A stretch of 64,000 nucleotides of DNA from VBOC01 sp964512655 (GTDB lineage: Bacteria > Bacteroidota > Ignavibacteria > UBA10030 > SZUA-254). The notes beneath the pieces were generated by a model that was given only the letters and a program-made list of their open reading frames with translations, searched no databases and had not been told where the DNA came from. The position numbers and the translations under genes are program-made. The DNA lies in the NCBI GenBank assembly GCA_964512655.1, contig CAZEJT010000001.1, forward strand, positions 558,001 through 622,000. Direction: 5' to 3'. Of this stretch, positions 60,607 to 64,000 are shown piece by piece. Every line of letters begins with the position of its first letter. The stretch's first letter is position 1.

Positions 60607-61505
60607 GACGTGCCCTCTTTTTCATACGGGATTCCGTCCGACGCCGGCGGAGTCGACCGCCCGATGAACCCGGCAAGAACGATCATGGTGAGGACATATG
60701 GAATCACCTGAATCAGCTGGATGAACCGCGACTCCGTCTGCAGATGGATGCTGAGGCTCTCTGCGAAACCGAAGAGGAGAGCCGCTCCGGCCGCTCCCGC
60801 GGGATTCCATTTTCCGATGATCATCGCCGCGAGTGCGATAAAACCCCTCCCCGCAGACATTCCGTCCGTGAAGCTGTGCTGGTCGATCGCGAGCCAGGCG
60901 CCCGCGAGACCCGTGAAGCCCCCGCTGATGAGGACCCCGGCGTACCGGAGACGGGCCACGTTCAGCCCGAGCGTATCGGCGGCCCCGGGGTGTTCCCCCA
61001 CCGCTCTTAATCGCAGGCCGAACTTCGTGCGGAAGAGTACTACCTGCGAAATAATCAGGAGAATGATTGTAATCGGTATAAACGGCGCGTGGAGGATGGG
61101 GATCTTCGTCTCCGGATCCCACGCTTCGAATCCAGGGATTCGGGCGGAATTGCTCGAACTGTTGAAAATGATCTGACAGGCAAATTTCGTGATCCCCACA
61201 GCGAGTAAATTGATCGCGATGCCGCTCACGATCTGATCCGCCTTAAACGTGACGGAGACAAGGCCGTGGAGAAGGGCGGCCAGAATGCCGCTCGCCATGC
61301 CGCAGACGATCCCGAAGAGCGGGCTTCCGGTAGAGAACGTGGCGACGGTCGCCGCGAATGCCCCGATCAGAAGTATCCCCTCCAGCGCGATGTTCACCAC
61401 TCCTCCGCGCTCGCTGAACGTCGCCCCCATCGCCGGGAGCGCATACGGGACTGAAATCCTCAGGGTCTGGATGAGGAAGGCGAGGCTAAAGAGAGTATCA
61501 GCCAC
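60603..61505 (-). CDS. Nucleoside ABC transporter permease (YufQ-like)
   Basis: 300 residues, about eight membrane helices. The start LIQTLRISVPYALPAMGATFSERGGVVNIALEGIL and FTGLAGAWLAID with GMSAGRGFIALAAMIIGKWNP are the signature of BPL_transp_2 family permeases of the BmpA/YufOPQ nucleoside importers. It pairs with the 353-residue permease upstream. The final residues overlap the PNP start, which couples uptake to phosphorolysis. Confidence 0.93.
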   Translation of the reverse strand: MADTLFSLAFLIQTLRISVPYALPAMGATFSERGGVVNIALEGILLIGAFAATVATFSTGSPLFGIVCGMASGILAALLHGLVSVTFKADQIVSGIAINLLAVGITKFACQIIFNSSSNSARIPGFEAWDPETKIPILHAPFIPITIILLIISQVVLFRTKFGLRLRAVGEHPGAADTLGLNVARLRYAGVLISGGFTGLAGAWLAIDQHSFTDGMSAGRGFIALAAMIIGKWNPAGAAGAALLFGFAESLSIHLQTESRFIQLIQVIPYVLTMIVLAGFIGRSTPPASDGIPYEKEGTS

Positions 61506-61511
61506 GACCGT

Positions 61512-62573
61512 TCAAGCGCGCTGTGGCTGCTGGAGGAGGCGGCCCACCCACGTGTTCACGAGCCGGGTTAGAATGATGACGAAGAGGATGACAATCGCCT
61601 GAAGAATCTGGGAGAGCTCCTTGGGGACGAGTGTATTGATTGTCAGGCTCCCGTACTCGAGGATCCCGAAAAAGAGTGAGGTGACGATGATGCCGAGCGG
61701 GTGGTTCCTCGCGAGGAGGGCCACCGCAATGCCGATGAAACCGATCCCTTCGGAGAACCCGAGTTCGAAATAATGCTTGTAGCCGAGCACGAAGTTGCTC
61801 CCCACGAGTCCTGCGAGGCCCCCCGAGATCGTGAGCGCCAGGACGATTTGCCACGGAACGCGGATCCTTCCGTAGAGCGCCGCGTTCCGGTTGAGTCCCG
61901 TCACCCGCAATTCGTACCCGGGCCTCGATTTCCAGAGGAAGAACCAGACAGCAAAACACGCGACGACTGCGATGAGAAGACTCATGTTCACCGGAGCGCC
62001 CCGGAACGAGCCGGTTATCGCCTCCAGGCGCGGCAACTCGGCGGCCGGCGCGATTGAAGGGGTATGGACGCTCGCGGGCACGAGGAAGACGTTCGTTACC
62101 ATGTAGCTTGCAAAGGCCGATGCGATAAAATTCATCATGATGGTGTTGATCACCTCGTGAGCTCCGAAGCGGGCCCTGAGGATTCCCGGAATCAGCCCCC
62201 ACAGAGCTCCCCCGGCCATGCCGGCGAGGAGCGACGCCGGCAGAAGGACTGGGGAGGGGAGACCCCGGCCGAGGAATCCGACAAGAGCCGTGAGAAAGGC
62301 CCCCACAGTCAGCTGGCCTTCCGCGCCGATATTAAAAAGCCCGGCGCGGAAGCTGATTCCGGCGGCCAGGCCCGTGAACATGAGGGGTGTGGCCTTGAAG
62401 AGGACCTGCCCGATGCCGTAGGTGCTCCCAAACGTCTGGACGAAGAGGAGGCTGAAGACCTCCAGGGGATCCTTTCCGATACCGAGTATAAAAACCGCGC
62501 CGATGAAGAGGGAAGCCGCCGACGCGATCGCCGGACCGGCAGTCAGCGCGAGAATCCGCTTTGCCAGCATCAT
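61512..62573 (-). CDS. Nucleoside ABC transporter permease (YufP-like)
   Basis: 353 residues, eight or more membrane helices. TPLMFTGLAAGISFRAGLFNIGAEGQLTVGA and GVLRARFGAHEVINTIMMNFIA-like (GILRARFGAHEVINTIMMN) are characteristic of the first permease of this family, with GFIGIAVALLARNHPLGI near the end. It overlaps the ATPase stop by 4 bases and ends 6 bases before the second permease. Confidence 0.93.
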   Translation of the reverse strand: MMLAKRILALTAGPAIASAASLFIGAVFILGIGKDPLEVFSLLFVQTFGSTYGIGQVLFKATPLMFTGLAAGISFRAGLFNIGAEGQLTVGAFLTALVGFLGRGLPSPVLLPASLLAGMAGGALWGLIPGILRARFGAHEVINTIMMNFIASAFASYMVTNVFLVPASVHTPSIAPAAELPRLEAITGSFRGAPVNMSLLIAVVACFAVWFFLWKSRPGYELRVTGLNRNAALYGRIRVPWQIVLALTISGGLAGLVGSNFVLGYKHYFELGFSEGIGFIGIAVALLARNHPLGIIVTSLFFGILEYGSLTINTLVPKELSQILQAIVILFVIILTRLVNTWVGRLLQQPQRA

Positions 62574-64000
62574 GCGGCCGGGGTCTCCTTCTGACGATGC
62601 GAACCCGTCATATGCAGACCCAGCTCGCGCTCCGAAGTCTCCGACGCCCGGAACAAGCCTGTGATGCGGCCTTCGTACATCACCGCGATGCGGTCCGCTA
62701 TCGAGAGAAGCTCGGAGAGGTCGGACGACACGAGCAGGATCGCCTTGCCGCGGTTCCGTGCGCTGATCATCGTGCTGTGGACAAAATCGATCGCACGGAT
62801 GTCGAGGCCCCGCGTAGGCTGGGAGGCGATGAGAAAATCGGCATCTTTCGAGAACTCCCTGCCGACTACGACTTTCTGCTGATTCCCCCCGGAGAGCGAA
62901 CGCGCCGCAAGCTCGCGCCTGGGAGGCCGGACCTCAAACTCTTCAAGTACTCTGTCCGCGTACGCATCGACCTCCGCGCGCCGCAGGAAAAAGAGCCCCG
63001 AGAATTCCCGCTCGTATTGCCTTCCAAGGAGAAGGTTGTCGGCAACAGAGAAGTCGGCAACGATGCCGTATCTCAGCCGGTCCTCCGGTATGTGACCGAT
63101 GGTGATCCCGCGCGACCCCAGGCGGACCTCGCGTCCATTTATGAGTATCCGTCCGGAGGTGCACGCCCTCAACCCGGCGAGAACCTGCACGAGTTCGGAT
63201 TGCCCGTTCCCTTCAACCGCGGCGATTCCCAGAATCTCTCCGGCGGCGATGGAAAAGGAGACATCGTTCACTTCGGGAAGCCGGCGGTCGCTGAGGCACG
63301 AAACGTTCTCCGCCGTTACGACGGTGCGGATTGTTGCGGCCGCCGCTTTCGGGACCGACGATCCCGTTTCGTCCCCGACCATCAGATGCGCCAGTTCGCG
63401 CGGACTCGTCGAGCGTGTATCGACTTCCGCCGTCACCTTGCCTCGGCGCATGACGGTCACCGTATCGCTGATTTCCATGACCTCCGCAAGTTTATGCGTG
63501 ATCAGGATGACGGTCTTTCCCTCGCTCTTGAGCTTTCTGATGGTGCTGAAGAAGTCCTCCACTTCCTGGGGGGTCAGTACGGGGGTCGGCTCGTCAAGTA
63601 TCAGGAGTTCCGCTCGCCGGTAGAGGATTTTCAGTATCTCGACGCGCTGCTGAAGGCCCACGGAGAGGGATTCGATCTTCGCCCTGCAGTCGATATCGAG
63701 ATGGAACCTCCTGGAGAGGCTCAGTACCTCATCTTCGGCCGAGCGGAGATTGAGGCGGCCGAAGCGGGACTCGGGCTCGCTCCCAAGAATGACATTTTCG
63801 GTGACAGTAAAGGGGGGAATCAGCATGAAATGCTGATGGAGCATTCCGATGCCGAGAGCAATCGCCGTGCGCGGGGAGGTAATCCGGACTTGCTTGCCCC
63901 GGATGAGGATCCTGCCCCCGTCGGGAGAAAGCATTCCGTACAGAACCTTCATCAGGGTCGATTTCCCGGCCCCGTTTTCGCCGACAAGGGCATGGATGCC
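62570..64000 (-). CDS. Nucleoside ABC transporter ATPase with two ABC domains (partial, runs off the window end)
   Basis: At least 477 residues. The fragment begins inside the first ABC domain: Walker A GENGAGKST lies at the very edge (63955-63990), then signature LSVGLQQRVEI and Walker B LLILDEPTPVL. The second domain has a degenerate Walker A (AAVEGNGQSE) and a good signature LSGGNQQKVVV. This two-domain ATPase is the YufO/RnsB type. Its N-terminus and probably a BmpA-like substrate-binding lipoprotein lie beyond the window. First visible gene of the operon ATPase-permease-permease-PNP. Confidence 0.93.
   Translation of the reverse strand, partial: GIHALVGENGAGKSTLMKVLYGMLSPDGGRILIRGKQVRITSPRTAIALGIGMLHQHFMLIPPFTVTENVILGSEPESRFGRLNLRSAEDEVLSLSRRFHLDIDCRAKIESLSVGLQQRVEILKILYRRAELLILDEPTPVLTPQEVEDFFSTIRKLKSEGKTVILITHKLAEVMEISDTVTVMRRGKVTAEVDTRSTSPRELAHLMVGDETGSSVPKAAAATIRTVVTAENVSCLSDRRLPEVNDVSFSIAAGEILGIAAVEGNGQSELVQVLAGLRACTSGRILINGREVRLGSRGITIGHIPEDRLRYGIVADFSVADNLLLGRQYEREFSGLFFLRRAEVDAYADRVLEEFEVRPPRRELAARSLSGGNQQKVVVGREFSKDADFLIASQPTRGLDIRAIDFVHSTMISARNRGKAILLVSSDLSELLSIADRIAVMYEGRITGLFRASETSERELGLHMTGSHRQKETPAA

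Overview
The window reads as a chromosomal segment of a GC-rich member of the FCB group (Bacteroidota, Ignavibacteria or Chlorobiota-like). The evidence is a secreted protein ending in a type IX secretion (T9SS)-type C-terminal domain, a PorV/PorQ-family protein, a TonB-dependent receptor with an N-terminal carboxypeptidase-regulatory-like domain, a bacillithiol gene (bshC), and a recurring promoter of the form TTTG-N19/20-TAnnTT, the kind used by Bacteroidota. No insertion sequence, prophage, CRISPR array or rRNA operon is seen. Gene order is mostly housekeeping, with one long envelope locus. The lineage below phylum level cannot be named from the sequence alone.

Layout. 1-4665 (minus): MacB-type exporter (adaptor, ATPase, two permeases) followed by the start of an NtrC-like response regulator. 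4860-7414 (minus): two-subunit molybdenum hydroxylase. 7742-9383 (plus): tRNA-Leu, a small secreted protein, Maf, and the B12-binding small subunit of an acyl-CoA mutase. 9392-13970 (minus): tRNA-Ser, NfeD, slipin and a family B DNA polymerase. 14038-14147 (minus): a candidate small RNA with its own promoter and terminator-like hairpin. 14339-26053 (plus): a seven-gene envelope locus (T9SS-type cargo, beta-propeller lipoprotein, TonB receptor, PorV/PorQ protein, NHL lipoprotein, DUF1028-TPR protein, small lipoprotein). 26127-32370 (plus): tRNA-Ser, gltX, glnS, folB, folK, a deoxynucleoside kinase and nadA. 32342-33583 (minus): GH76-like anchored protein. 33669-42821 (plus): mutase large subunit, UbiA-family transferase, DUF362, EamA transporter, acylphosphatase, ispF, PAP2 phosphatase, lnt, threonine aldolase and thioesterase. 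42977-51474 (plus): rimP-nusA-infB-rbfA-ribF-rpsO-pnp. 51550-53112: gpmI. 53087-54736 (minus): bshC, divergent from 54893-59756 (plus), a Rieske / cytochrome b6-type / subunit IV / octaheme cytochrome c complex. 59776-64000 (minus): nucleoside ABC transporter with purine nucleoside phosphorylase.

How it fits together. The cell respires through a quinol-oxidising cytochrome complex whose electron exit is a membrane-anchored octaheme cytochrome rather than cytochrome c1 or f. It salvages purine nucleosides by ABC uptake plus phosphorolysis, makes folate, NAD and bacillithiol, and charges glutamine tRNA directly with GlnRS. The two acyl-CoA mutase subunits lie about 24 kb apart. The large one carries Phe and Gln where methylmalonyl-CoA mutase has Tyr89 and Arg207, which points to isobutyryl-CoA or a similar uncarboxylated substrate.

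Most noteworthy for follow-up: the envelope locus at 14339-26053 including a propeller apparently nested inside another domain, the candidate small RNA at 14038-14147, the terminator-like hairpin in the rimP leader, the octaheme complex with its altered Qo motif, and the promoter family with near-constant 20-base spacing.
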